From positions 119,076,552 to 119,140,551 of the forward strand of contig VDFB02252616.1 of the NCBI GenBank assembly GCA_007258455.2: 64,000 nucleotides of DNA, written 5' to 3'. This document shows positions 1-11,930 of the stretch, one piece after another. The translations under genes were made by a program, and so were the position numbers. Below the pieces are notes generated by a model that searched no databases, was not told where the DNA came from, and was given only the letters and a program-made list of their open reading frames with translations. Each line of letters begins with the position of its first letter. The stretch's first letter is position 1. This DNA is from Sequoia sempervirens (lineage: Eukaryota > Streptophyta > Pinopsida > Cupressales > Cupressaceae).

Positions 1-1070
1 AAGTGTGTTTGGTGCTTTTTTTGGGTCTAGCAGGTCTGGGAGATAGGAGTTTCATTAAAACCCCAAGTATTTTGCTTGAAATTGAGGGTTTGGTGTATTA
101 GGGGTCTAGAGGTCTTGGACCTAGAAACAAATCATGGAATTGGAGGTTTTGAAACATAACATACTATTGTTTGAGGAGTTTGAGTGAATATCTAGTGTTT
201 AAAAGGTCGTCTCTTTGTAAATAGGGCTAATTTAGTAGCCTTTGTGCAAGGTGGTCTATTGGATCTTAATTATGGTACAAAGAAACATGGTATGATCTCT
301 TGGGAATTTGTCTTAGGGTCTGTGTTAAATCTTGATTGATGTTTTTTTGGCCATTGGATGACCTCTAAAATATAATCCCATTTGATGAGATTTGGAGACT
401 ATAAGCCTATTGTTGTTAGTTGATTCAATTTGGGTGATTGTGATTTCAAGGTTGGTGTCTTGTTGAAGTCTGATTAGTCGATGTTGAAAAGAGTTCCTCC
501 ACCTTGAATTGAATCAAAAAGCCCTCTAACATAACAAACCCCAAAACCCTCTTCTTTCACAAGTTAGGCAAGGGTTTATTGAAAACCCATACTCGAAACC
601 TTCCCATAGCCAACCAAAGCCTAAAACACCTTCAAAAAGGTTTGCACAAGCTTAAAAGTTCAAGAGATATTGGTGCCCCCAAATATTTCTTCAAACCCTA
701 GCAGTAAACCACCATTTTCCACTCAAAAATGCACCATTTGACATCTAGGGCATCACCCAAAATCCCTCTATTTTCCTCCCTTGCGCACAAAATTTTGCAC
801 ACATGTTTTATAACCATAACTAAGCCTTTCCATCAAGTTATAGAATCATACATGGGTGAAAGGCTTAATATGACATTTTAATGCACTCAAAACCCTTAAA
901 ACAAGGTATACAAACTGACCCTCAGTAATTGGCTTCTAAAATGCACAAAATCACTTAAAATCCAACCAAACCAAAACTAAAATAGAGTTAAGTTAGCTGC
1001 CCACCAAATTCCATCGAAAAGAGAGCACAATCACCTTGTACAGAACCGTACAGTTCAATGAAACATCAAA
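1..1070. other. No recognisable feature
   Basis: AT-rich DNA with many stops in all frames. I see no motif, repeat boundary or coding domain. The final bases before 1071 begin to resemble the satellite unit that follows. Confidence 0.5.
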
Positions 1071-3930
1071 TCCCAAAGTGCAAAAGGGTAGCAATATTTG
1101 ACAGGGTATTACTCAAATACCATGGCACTTATGAAATATTTGTCTAAACCTATGGGATCATGTTGGGGCCCTCTACAATAACCTCTCTTAATTTTTGTTA
1201 TCTCGGAGTGGTTTTCCTGTGGTGTCCAGTTTTCAATTGATGGAAAAAGTGTCAAATGCAAGTAGTGGAAAGTTGCAAAGTGGTACAACTTTCGTTCTGC
1301 AACTCGTGTGACCAAATGGACCATTCCAATGTGTCTGAATAGGTATATTTATGCTAGGCATGGTCCTCTTTCACACCCAATCACGCAGAATCGCTCTGAG
1401 CTACGTTCAATCGAATCGATCCCTTAAGGGTCCAAAGTGCAAAATGGCTGCAAACTTCAGCATGTTGTTACTCATATACCGTGATGCTTAGAAACTTCTC
1501 GTCTGATCCTACGGGATTGCGTTGGGCCCCTCTGCAATAATCTCTCTCATTTTTTGTTATCTCAAAGTGGTTTTCCTGTGGTGTCCAGTTTTTAGTTGAT
1601 GGAAAAAGTGTCAAATGCAAGTAGTGGAAAGTTGCAAAGTGGTGCAACTTTCATTCTGCAACTCGTGTGACCAAACGAACTATTCCAACGCATCCGAATA
1701 GGTATGTTTATGCTATGTATGGTTCTCTTTCACACCCAAACACGCAGAATCACTCCAAGCTACATTCAATCGGATCAATCCCTTAAGGGTCCAAAGTGCA
1801 AAATGGCTGCAAACTTCAACATGTTACTCAGATACCATGATGCTTAGAAACCTCTCATCTGATCCTATGGGATCGAGTTGTACCCCTCTACAATAACCTC
1901 TCTCATTTTTTGTTATCTCGGAGTGGTTTTCCTATGGTGTCTAGTTTTCAGTTGATGGAAAAAATGTCAAATGCAAGCAGTGGAAAGTTGCAAAGTGATG
2001 CAACTTTTGTTCTGCAACTCATGTGACCAAAAAAACTATTTCAACGCATCCAAATAGGCATTTTTATGCTAGGCATGGTCCTATTTTGCACCCAAACACG
2101 CGGAATCACTCTGATCTACGTTCAACCGGATCGATCCCTTAAGGGTCCAAAGTGCAAAATGGTTGCAAACTTCAACATGTTACTCAGATACCGTGACACT
2201 TAGAAAATTATCATTTAATCCTATGGGATCATGTTGGGCCCATCTACAATAACCTCTCTTGGTTTTTGTTATCTCAGAGTGGTTTTCTTGTGGTGTCCAG
2301 TTTTCAATTGATGGAAAAAGTGTCAAATGCAAGTAGTGGAAAGTTGCAAAGTGGTGCAAATTTTGTTCTGCAACTCGTGTGACCAAATGAACTGTTTCAA
2401 TGCATCTAAATAGGTATGTTTATGCTATGCATGGTCTTCTTTCGCACCCAAACATGCGGAATCACTCTGAGCTACGCTCAGCCAGATCGATCCCTTAAGG
2501 GTCCAAAGTGCAAAATGGCTGCAAACTTCAGCATGTTGTTACTCGGATACTGTGACACTTAGAAACTTATCATTTGATCCTATGGGAGAATGTTGGGCCC
2601 TTCTACAATAACCTCTCATTTTTTGTTATCTCAGAGTGGTTTTCCTGTGGTGTCTAGGTTTTAGTTGATGGAAAAAGTGTCAAATGCAAACAGTGGAAAG
2701 TTGCAAAGTGGTGCAACTTTCGTTTTGCAACTCGTGTGACCAAACGAACTGTTCCAACGTGTCTGAATAGGTATTTTTACACTAGGAATGGTCCTCTTTC
2801 ACACCTAAACATGCGGAATCACTCTGAGCTACGTTCAACCGGATCGATCCCTTAAGGGTCCAAAGTGCAAAATGGCTGCAAACTTCAGCATGTTGTTAAT
2901 CGGATACCGTGATGCTTAGAAACTTCTCGTTTGATCCTATGGAATCATGTTGGGACCCTCTATAATAACCTCTCTCATTTTTTGTTATCTCATAGTGGTT
3001 TTTCCGTGGTGTCCAATTTTCAGTTGATGGAAAAAGTGTCAAATGCAAGTAGTGGAAAGTTGCAAAGCGGTGCAACTTTCGTTCTACAACTCATGTGACT
3101 AAATGAACTATTCCAATGCTTCTGAATAGGTATTTTTATGCTAGGCATGGTACTCTTTTGTATCCAAACACGCGGAATCACTCCGAGCTATATTCAACCG
3201 AATCGATCCCTTAAGGGTCCAAAGTGCAAAATGGCTGCAAACTTCAGCATGTTGTTACTCGGATACCATGATGCTTAGAAACTTCTCATCTAATCCTATG
3301 GGATCATGTTGGGCCCCTCTACAATAACCTCTCTCAATTTTTATTATCTCAGAGTGGTTTTCCTCTGGTGTCTAGTTTTTAGTTGATGGAAAAAGTGTCA
3401 AATGCAAGTAGTGGAAAGTTGCAAAGTGGTGCAACTTTCATTCTGCAACTCGTGTGACCAAACGAACTGTTCCAACACATTTGAATAGGTATTTTTACGC
3501 TATGATTGGTCCTATTTCCCACCCAAACACGCAGAATCACTATGAGCTACGTTCAACCGGATCGATCCCTTAAGGGTCCAAAGTGAAAAATGGCTGCAAA
3601 CTTTAGCATGTTGTTACTCAGATACCGTGATGCTTAGAAATTTCTCGTCTAATCCTATGGGATCATGTTGGGCCCCTATACAATAACCTATCTCAATTTT
3701 TTTATCTTGGAGTGGTTTTTCCGTGGTGTCCAATTTTCAGTTGATGGAAAAAGTGTCAAATGCAAGCAGTGGAAAGTTGCAAAGTGGTGCAACTTTCATT
3801 TTGCAACTCGTGTGACCAAATAGACTATTCCAACGCATCCAAATAGGAATTTTTATGCTAGGCATGTTCCTCTTTGGCACCCAAACACACGAAATCACTC
3901 TGAGCTACGTTCAATCGGATCGATCCCTTA
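1071..3930. repeat. Satellite-like tandem array, ~358-bp unit, eight copies
   Basis: The landmark CCCTTAAGGG recurs at 1421, 1780, 2136, 2492, 2849, 3208, 3567 and 3925, so spacings are 356-359 bp; a degraded first landmark lies near 1071. Each unit also holds a fixed block around GTTGCAAAGTGGTGCAAC, an imperfect hairpin, and a block with GATCC followed by TATGGGA. Copies differ by scattered substitutions and 1-3 bp indels, so the array is old. The last unit stops abruptly after 3930. Several units keep an open antisense frame of 68-71 codons, but with no start context or domain; I take these as chance openness of a conserved unit. It could be a satellite or an array inside a large retroelement. 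Confidence 0.9.
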
Positions 3931-4041
3931 AGGGTTTGAGTGTAATAGTTGAAATAGGCCATTCCACCTATTATTCAGGTTGTGTCTCGGTGATATGGGT
4001 CTGATGTAAGTAGGATAGGGAGTAGGAATAAGAAAATAGCA

Positions 4042-4350
4042 TTGGTAAAGGCATTGAAAGAGATTACTAACGTTGCCCTTATTGAAAATTCAGAATTGAG
4101 GCCCCTTAAAAGCAAGGCTAGAAGAGGTGAAAAGAAGAAATTGCTTGAAACTAAGTTAGAATAGGTTGGAAATAGGATGAGGTTGTGGAGTTTGATGTGT
4201 TCAAAAGGTCTGCAAGGATAGGGGAGGTCAAAAATATGTTATGGCATGATGCCCTAGTTGGGAAAATAGGGGTTTTGAATGAAAAAAAGAGGTTTGAGGG
4301 AGTAAAAGTGGGTAAAGTCAAGAGGCAGCATAATTTGGTGGTCAATTAAG
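4042..4350 (+). pseudogene. Coding-like remnant, unidentified
   Basis: On the plus strand one frame reads as a lysine-rich, protein-like stretch (for example KKIALVKALKEI, then RRGEKKKLLETKLE) with a few in-frame stops, ending in VKRQHNLVVN and a stop near 4349. The composition looks like a decayed exon or transposon ORF rather than random AT-rich DNA. I do not recognise a family. The antisense open frame over the same bases is serine/threonine/leucine-rich and is probably its shadow. Confidence 0.3.
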
Positions 4351-4374
4351 TTTGTGTAGGCAGAATGAAGAGTG

Positions 4375-5650
4375 TTGGAATAGGTTTTGAGGTTCGGGTT
4401 CGAGGGTTCGGTTCACCGGTTAGGCCAATTTTTTTTGGAGGGGGTTTCAGTTCGTTTTGGGTTCGTTGGTACAAAAAACATGTAATATATATATATGCAT
4501 GAATTATGATTAGAATATCACATAACATCGTATAAATAACAAAACCACCATAAAATTGAATGTCATTTAAAACATGCATGATAAATATTCATCATTGAAA
4601 CTTGAATTATGGTAGCTTGATATACAGAGTCTATTGATGCGAGGGTTCAATTTGTATGATTTTGAAAAAAGAAGCCAACTGAGTAGAGTTATCAGCGTTC
4701 TTCATAAATCATAAGAATTTGTTTAGTACACTAGCCATTTTGATGTCTTCTTGCAATCTCAAACATTATTTTGTATCATTGTTACATTGGTCTTGAGAGT
4801 GGTAGCTTAATATAGCTCCACAATACAAAATCTGGTTTACCTGTGCAGTGTAACAATGGCATAGGCAGATTTTTCTTTCAAAGAACCAAAGGGTGACTGC
4901 ACAATTGAAGTGTACAAACACATATATTTTTGTAATATCAAGGATACTTTTTGAAACTTCCATGCATTACTAATCTAAAAGGAAAAGTCTTTTTCCTAAT
5001 CTGTATGCAGCCATGCTTTTGACATTGTCAAAAAGAGCAAAACTTCCTAAATGATGCAAAGGCATGGCCAAGCAGTTCTAACTCTTCGCATGAGAGAGGA
5101 GAGATGTTGGAGAGTACATCAAGTCAATGTGAACAGACGTGTAATGTGTTTTAGTTTGTAGTATTCCTTTGTTTCTCTACAGATGTGTGATAAATTCTCA
5201 GTTCAATGATGTAGAACAATTTTTGAAAAAAGAAATTTGTGTCACAATCCGCTTTCAATCTAGCAAGCAAAAATGAAAGCTCAACCTCTTGGAATGAAAA
5301 TGCTTGTTTGCAAAAGAAATGAATAAGAATTAGGTAGTTAAGGTGTTTGAAGTGATTTAGAGGTCACTTTTAGGGTTCCCTTGGGTGTGGGTCAAAGTCA
5401 AACTCCATAAAACATTAAAAGAATGCTCAAAAAGAACTTTTTTGGATGCCTAGGCATGCAGGTTCTATCTTGGTTCATCTGGGTTCTATCTAGGTTCTTC
5501 CCAGGTTCTCTTGGGTTCTACCTGGGTGAACCCGACCCAAAAATGAAGGACCCTGGTTGAACCCATAGGAAAACCGAACCAGGACCCACACCACCTGATT
5601 GAACCAGGACCAAAACCAAGGCTAAAATAGAACCTAGCAACATAGATAAT
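4375..5650. mobile_element. Possible hAT-like DNA element with GGTTC-rich subterminal repeats
   Basis: The left edge (about 4385-4465) is crowded with GGTTCGGGTTCGAGGGTTCGG-like repeats. The right edge (about 5455-5640) is crowded with GGTTCTA, GAACCC and GAACCAGGACC repeats in both orientations, as seen in the subterminal regions of plant hAT elements. The AT-rich centre has no transposase. No clean terminal inverted repeat or 8-bp target duplication could be read, so the boundaries and superfamily are tentative. Confidence 0.3.
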
Positions 5651-5904
5651 GTGTCAAGAAGTTGACTACTTCATCTATTCTGAATATTATGTTTTGAAAG
5701 TGTTGTGAAGATTATGTATCCTTTGCTTAATTGAGTTGTTCCAATCAAAGGATTAAATATATTAGAATCTTTTTATCAATCATTTCATGGAATGCTAATT
5801 GAAAATGTGTTTTTTTCTTTTAGATAAAGTTGTTTACCATCAATCAATTAATTTATTCAAGACAAACCATGAAGGACAACAATGATCAATGCTAGGGATT
5901 ACCA

Positions 5905-6365
5905 ATTAATAAGTATACACGTGAATAAGTCAAGCATGTACATGTGAATAAGGGAAGCACAAGTAGTCACAAACATGTATGTCTTGAAGTATACACGAGA
6001 ATACATAGTATACACAACTTAATACAAAGTATATGCATGAATACAAGGTATACGCATGAAAACACATAAGTCGCAAAGTATACATTGGAACACACGTAAG
6101 TCACAAAGTATACACGTAAGTTGTATACACTTGAATACACGTAACTCATATCTATTGAACCATGAATTTATAACATGCAAATATGGACACCATCGATAAA
6201 AAATATTTGTATTAACCAAATAGCCATGTATGCATACATCAATATATGTTGATATAGGTATAAAATATAGGTACAAAATAGCCATATAGGCTTACGAGAA
6301 TGCCATATAGGCATACAATGTCAAATATATCCAATACAAAATATGTACAAAACTGTCATGTAGGC
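5905..6365. repeat. Degenerate short tandem repeats (GTATACAC type and GCCATATAGGCATAC type)
   Basis: From about 5915 to 6150 a loose repeat of GTATACACnTGAATACAC recurs many times in varied spacing. From about 6220 to 6365 a second motif, close to GCCATATAGGCATAC, recurs three or more times. The open frames across this stretch (tyrosine, valine and cysteine rich) are products of the repeats. The second motif overlaps the 3' end of the last exon of the minus-strand gene model. Confidence 0.6.
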
Positions 6366-9323
6366 ATACAAAAAATGGCTCTAGAATCAAAAGTCATTGC
6401 TCTCCAAGCTCTTGAAATAAACTCTTGCCCTTTGCTTGTCAATCGAATGGCAATAAGTTTGTCACTCATTTCTACTATGCTCGAGGAGTGCTCTTGCTGC
6501 TCCTCCTAGTACTGTTAAGTTCTTGGTGAAGTTTTAACTGTTACAATAAGAAGTAAAGACATTAATATATAGAAATTACATTATAAAAAATGATATATTT
6601 AACAAAATAATCACTTACGGCCATCTCACAATCACTCTCCACGAGGGAAATATTTGCACGTTGATGCTGCAGCGTTGTCAAGCCCTGTATAAACCATCCA
6701 AATAGAAATTAAACTATGAATCAATAATGGTTTGATTTTTCACTAGAACTAACATCTATAACAATGAATGCAAATTGAAATTTAGTAATTTGCCTCATAC
6801 CTCCCCTATCAGAGCCATTGAGGATTGTATAGTGGATGAAACACTAATATCCATTGCCCTCATAACATTTGGAGGTGTTTCCACCTCCAACATCTGAAAA
6901 ATAAAACAACAAATTATTCAATCAAAAAAAAGTTACAATAGCGATCCATGTCATGACTTATAATGTATGAGATCTAATGAGAAAAATTTTGAGTACTTAT
7001 TAAACTATATATTTCTGATTATCATGTTTACTATTTTCCCTATCCATATCTTGTTTGAAAGGATGTGTTTTTAGGCTTTTACCTATAGCAGCAAGCCGCT
7101 GAACTGTTTGATTAAATGCTTTCGTAGACATGTACGATAATTGTGGTGGCATACAGAAGGCAGTGAACTGTTTGAAAAAATGCCTCAAAATAAATGGGGT
7201 TTTGTGGTGATGGAATGCCATTACAAAATGCACGTCATGGCATTCCATCACCATAAGACCACATTTCTTTCAGGCATTTTTTCAAAAAGTTCATTGCCTT
7301 CTCTATGGTATTATTGCTTACTATTATGCTTTGTTAGATATTTTTCCAAGCATCCATAGTTTGTTTGAATGCACCTATTTTAGGCTTTTAGCCATAGCAG
7401 CAAGAAAGTGAGTAGTTTGATAAAATGCTTCGGTGCACATGTATGAAAAATGTGGTATCATAGAAAAGGTGGTGAGCAGTTTGAAGAAATTCCTTGAAGA
7501 AATGTGGTCTCATGGTGATGGAATGGAATTCCATCACCATGAGACCACATTTCTTTGAGGCATTTTTGCAAACTACTAACTGCCTTGTCTATGTTATTTC
7601 TTACTATTATGGTTTCATAGATTTTTTCCAAGCATCCATATTTTGTCATGCAGGTGCACCTTTGCAAGCACATGCCTCCATGTGAATTAATTGCATCACT
7701 ACTTATGTTGACTTTCTAAACAACTATATTGTAGTTGAAATTTTGTCATCTATCAACATCTAGTTATTATTTATGGAATATGAAGTAATGCTTTGAGTTT
7801 GAATGATGTGCAATGCAACATAACCAACGATATGAATATAAACTACACAAATCTATTAAGTACAATTCATTAGTTAAACTCTTTATTCTATTACCTACGT
7901 GTAGGTTTGAGTAAATCCACTGGCACTGGGAGGTGTTCCCTCGAAACCTCCAATATTACCTTGTTCAACATCCAAAATCACATATTAAAATATCATTCAT
8001 AAAACAATGTTACTAACATGTAATAAATTTATAATTGTTTACTAGTTACATACCCCACCGATAGGTGTACTGTAGAAAAAAGTAGGTGGAGGGCCAACGT
8101 ATCCAATCTCAATACTGTGACCCTGCAATTTTATTAAAATCATAAAACTAAATTAGTTAGTCTTGCATTTCAAAATTGAAATTTAATAAATTAAATTCAA
8201 TGAACATGCTAACTTTTACCTGAGTATCAATACCATACACATCATGCAAAATTTCAGCCGCCCTCTCCTTCTTCATAGCTACATACAAATCCTACGTAGC
8301 AGCCCCCTAAGTGTTAGTGGGGTCATATGAACAAGTCGCCCCACAAGATTAACACACATGGGTTTGAAGGCCACTACTCGAAGACTCCCCTAGATGGTGT
8401 TGTAGATAGGGCTAGTATGATGGATGACACTCTGGGTCAAAGTGTTGATCGTCTACAATGTCTCTACATTGGCACTCTCCTTTGCAACGACAGGCATAAC
8501 AACGTGCTCACGAGGCAGCCTAGCAAGAGCTCATCTCCCTTGCCGCATAGGATCTAGCTGTGCACTGGGCCTATCTTGAGCTGACCCCCCACCTCTCCCT
8601 TGGAAGTTCCTCATATCAAAATAATTCAATATTTTGTTCAATATGAACTCACTATATAGTTTCCTAAGAAAATACTGGGGGACTTCACAATTGTTCCATG
8701 GTCGGTCATCAAAGACCATGCACCACCTATCATAAAAATGGTTCCTAATCTCTTGGTGGTGGCACCAATGAATAGGAAACCTCTTCGCATTGAGGCTAAG
8801 ATTTTGATTTGTGCGTGGGTCAGTGAATAATGAGCACAAATCACCTTTTGTAATTTTTAAATCCTTTACTTTTTTATATGATAGTTTATCCACATAATAT
8901 TCCCTAGCCGCATGCCTCCTATCTTGCCATCTAGTTATTTGTTTGCTAATTGAATCTACGTTTTTTAACATATCTTTCAATGAATTTTCTAGGGTCATTC
9001 GTTCTGTGGTTGAACCGTTTGGATCACTCAACCTACTAATAAAATCCTCAATTTGTTTTTTGTTGTTCTCAATTTCACTCATTAAATTTTGTTGAGTGCC
9101 AAGAGGATGTTGAGTGATTGGTGGAGGAGGTTGTTGTTGAGGGTTATTTTCTTGTTGAGGATTTGGTTGCTCTTCTTGTTGAGGATTTTGAGGGTTTGTG
9201 GGTTCATTTTCATCTCCTACAAATTCAAAAAAATATATATCAAATATAACCTAAAACTAAGAAATTCAAAACAAATAGCAAACAATACTTACCTCTCCCA
9301 CCTCTTCATCGTCGTGGCGCCAT
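6356..9323 (-). CDS. Unidentified seven-exon gene or gene relic
   Basis: Model on the minus strand: exon 1 9323-9293 (ATG start, reads MAPRR, stop, RGGR), exon 2 9216-8220, exon 3 8122-8054, exon 4 about 7959-7897, exon 5 6893-6801, exon 6 6684-6619, exon 7 6505-6356 ending in TGA. Exons 1-3 and 5-7 have AG acceptors and GT donors (GTAAGT after exon 1, GTATGT after exon 3, GTAAGTG after exon 6); exons 1 and 2 join in frame, and exons 3, 5 and 6 are 69, 93 and 66 nt, all multiples of three. Exon 2 encodes a Pro/Gln/Asn-rich N-terminus, then a charged helical region, a Trp/His-rich segment (WCHHQEIRNHFYDRWC) and a GRGGG stretch. Exon 7 is Glu/Gln/Ser rich. Damage: a TGA in exon 1, several stops in the second half of exon 2 (many look like C-to-T changes) and one frameshift near 8290. 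I recognise no family. It may be a transposon gene or a decayed host gene. Confidence 0.55.
7057..7685. repeat. Two tandem ~300-bp units, each a long foldback hairpin
   Basis: Shared landmarks (TAGGCTTTTA, ATAGCAGCAAG, CCAAGCATCCATA) recur about 280-310 bp apart, so the segment is a tandem duplication of a ~300-bp unit. Each unit centres on an inverted repeat. In the first, arms of about 65 bp flank a short loop near 7224-7236. In the second, 7498-7524 and 7528-7554 are perfect 27-bp complements around the 3-base loop GGA, and weaker pairing extends the stem to about 7460-7592. Both lie inside the large intron (about 7896-6894) of the minus-strand gene. They could be MITE-derived foldbacks or small-RNA precursors. 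Confidence 0.8.
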
Positions 9324-9578
9324 CCTTTCAAAGAAATAACAACTATTATTGAATATTTTTGCACAATAGCTCCTCCTAGAACATGAGTGCAAAAGTTGGG
9401 GGTTTTGGCTGCAGGTAGAACAAAAAAATAGTCGAAGTGAAAATGAATTTCACTTTTTTATTTTTTGTTTAACATGCAATAATGCGAGCACGTTATAACG
9501 TGCTCATGCTATGAGTTTTCATCAAAAAAAATTTAAAAAGTGACCACAAAATTGATACTCAACTTCATGCACTTGCCC
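9324..9578. other. Spacer with a perfect 20-bp palindrome
   Basis: No coding signal. Bases 9486-9505 (GAGCACGTTATAACGTGCTC) are their own reverse complement. The stretch lies between the start of the minus-strand gene and the Copia left LTR. Confidence 0.6.
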
Positions 9579-11064
9579 TGGTATTGACGTCAACATATGT
9601 TGGTGTTATCATCCTACTTCAATATAGTTGTAGAGGTTGTTGGTCTGACTTGTTGTAGTTGGAAAGAGTTCCATATTGTAGATACTATAGATGTGTTGCA
9701 AAGATGTTATTAATGTTGTTTATGAAGTTAGTTCACTTGGTTTCCAAGTGATTTTGAGAAATTTTGAATAAAAGAGAGTTTAGTGTGATAGAGTGGTGTT
9801 TAGTGTTTTTCTCAGCATTTCTTCATGATTGGAGATATACTCACATGGTTTGGATGTGATGATAAAAGGTGTTTAGAGGTTTCATATCCAAATTTTTAGG
9901 TTGTGGATTATACTGTAGTGGAAGATGTGTCTGATAGTATATCTGTCTAGTGAAACAAGGCATCTGGGAGAAATGAGATTGCTCCACATTTATCCACAGT
10001 GAAGGTTCTAGTGTTGTAGATCTAGGAATGTGTTTATATCATTTATGTCTACCTTCCCTTGAAGTTTTAGATGCTATTTTTTTCCAAAAAGTTATCTGGT
10101 GTGTTGGATGTTTGTGCCAGTGTGTCTAGTTGCACAAAATGAAGGTGTTCTTGAGTTTTAGGTGGTTGTAGTAGTTGTGGTGAATATTCTAATCATGTTG
10201 AATGGATATTATGGAATGTTGGTGTGTGGTCCATGAGATGTTTCTAGACCTTGAGAGGTGTGTTTGGAATCACTTGTTAGTGTTAGTGCATGTTTGGCCA
10301 ACCTAGCGTGCTAGCGCTAATTGTGAAGGATAATTGTTGTTTAAGGAAGTTTTGAGAAGCATGTTGGTGTAGATTTGGGTCCCAATTAAGTAGTGGCATG
10401 GTTTAGCTTCACTTATTTATATTGTGGAAGTTTTTGGCACTGACCTATTTGGTGTTGCATGGTTGAGGTGCATATGTTTCCTTAAGGTTGATCTAATTGA
10501 GATTGTTTTAGGTGTGGATAGTATACATACAAGGAGAATTGTTGCATAGATGAAGAGCAAAGTGTGTGATGTGAAAGATGCAAATGTGATCAAGTCTAAT
10601 GATCTGAGTGTGATCTTTAATGCCTATGAATTCCAGATGCAGTGAGCAGAAGGTGTCTACATTCCAATCTATTTGATGAGTTCTTCGTGCTTCAATGGAA
10701 CAGTACCTTTGGAATATGAGATATACATTGTTAGCAATTCAAATTGGTAGTGAGACATCCCTTATTTTATTCTTCTTTCTTCTAGAGTGAGTCCTTTGGT
10801 AGTGAGCCTTATTGTATTTGGTGTTGCAATTCATATATTAGTGAGCTAATCATAATCATGGTTTTTCGCTTCTTGTGTTTTCCATATAAATTTGGTGTTC
10901 TTATGTGTTTGATTTGTTTTCATTATTGCTTTACATGTTCACATTATGTTAATGCATGATAAGGGTTTAAGGGCTAATGTTGATTTGAATGTTAATGAGA
11001 ATTTTTTATGTTTTAAAGTATACAACTGATTCACCCCCCTCTCAGTTTTTATGTGCATCTAACA
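9579..11064 (+). repeat. Left (5') LTR of the Copia element
   Basis: It matches 15907-17455 along its whole length, from TGGTATTGACGTCAACATA to the shared ending GTGCATCTAACA. The two copies differ by many substitutions and small indels, so insertion is old. The next bases are a tRNA-Met-type primer site at 11067 (TGGTATCAAAGTTG). The left boundary is uncertain: the 3' LTR seems to extend about 100 bp further left, up to a polypurine tract, and that part is missing here. No target duplication was found. Confidence 0.85.
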
Positions 11065-11066
11065 AT

Positions 11067-11080
11067 TGGTATCAAAGTTG
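11067..11080 (+). promoter_or_regulatory. Copia primer binding site
   Basis: TGGTATCAAAGTTG starts two bases after the left LTR ends with AACA. It resembles the plant tRNA-iMet complement TGGTATCAGAGC with substitutions, and would prime minus-strand cDNA. Confidence 0.75.
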
Positions 11081-11389
11081 TGGTTCTTAGGAAGAAGCTT
11101 AATCACTTGAGGTAGATTTGGCTAACACACTAGAAAGGTGTCAAAGCTTTTTTTCGATAGAACAAATTTTACGTACTGAAAAGATAGGATGGAGTCCTTT
11201 TTTGTTTCTCTTGGATTTAGTGTTTGGTAGTCTATTTAAAAAGGTTATATTATACCTACAAGTGGTCCAACAAGTGATGATGAGATCAAGGATTATGAAA
11301 ATAATGGAAAAGAAAGGAATACAATAATGAGTGGTCTTTCTGATTCTAAACTTGGAAAGGTGATAAGTCTGAAGTCTACTAAAGAGATC

Positions 11390-11930
11390 TAGACAAAGCT
11401 GGAAGGTATCTGTGAAGGAGATGACAAGGTCAAGAAAACGAAGATGCAAAACTACAAAGCCAAATTTGAAACCCTAAGGATATCTGAAGATGAAGATATT
11501 ACTGCCTACATGCTCAGAGTTGATGAAGTTGGTAATGCCATCAATGGTCTTAGTGGAAAGCTAGATGAAATCAAAGTTGTGAAAAAGATGTTAAGAAATT
11601 TTCCTAAAGCTTATAGCCCTAAAATTTCTAGTATTGAGGAAGCTTGGAATTTGGATAGTTATTCTAGAGATCGAATGTTTGGTGCTTTAAGTTCTTTTGA
11701 AATGAGAGATTTTGGTCAAGATGATACAAATAAATAATTTTCTTTTAAATTCTACAAAGTGGAAAAGGATGATGGATCAAATCCAAATGATCTTGATGAG
11801 GTAGAAGCGAACTTTGTGAGGAGATTGAAAAAGGGTACTAGAAAATACAGAGGTAAGCTACCTTTCAAACATTTCAATTGTGGAAAGATAGGTCATTGTG
11901 CATCCAAATTTCCAATCAAAGTTACTAATG
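11390..11930 (+). pseudogene. Copia gag remnant (capsid/UBN2-like and zinc knuckle)
   Basis: Gag forms the virus-like particle. The frame 11444-11737 gives a typical Copia capsid end: YKAKFETLRI, ITAYMLRVDEVGNAINGL, MLRNFPKAYSPKISSIEEA. After a stop near 11736 the frame resumes at 11759 and reaches a zinc knuckle near 11868-11915 (FNCGKIGHCASKFP). In the usual C-x2-C-x4-H-x4-C pattern the first and last cysteines are changed to His and Phe, so metal binding would be lost. The N-terminal part upstream of 11390 is scrambled by stops. Confidence 0.85.

Noticed and set aside
1109..2386. Antisense open frames in the satellite as repeat proteins
   Set aside because: They recur only because the 358-bp unit recurs; most units have stops in that frame and no start context.
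9089..9352. 87-codon plus-strand open frame
   Set aside because: It is the antisense of the Pro/Gln-rich exon 2 and exon 1 of the minus-strand gene.
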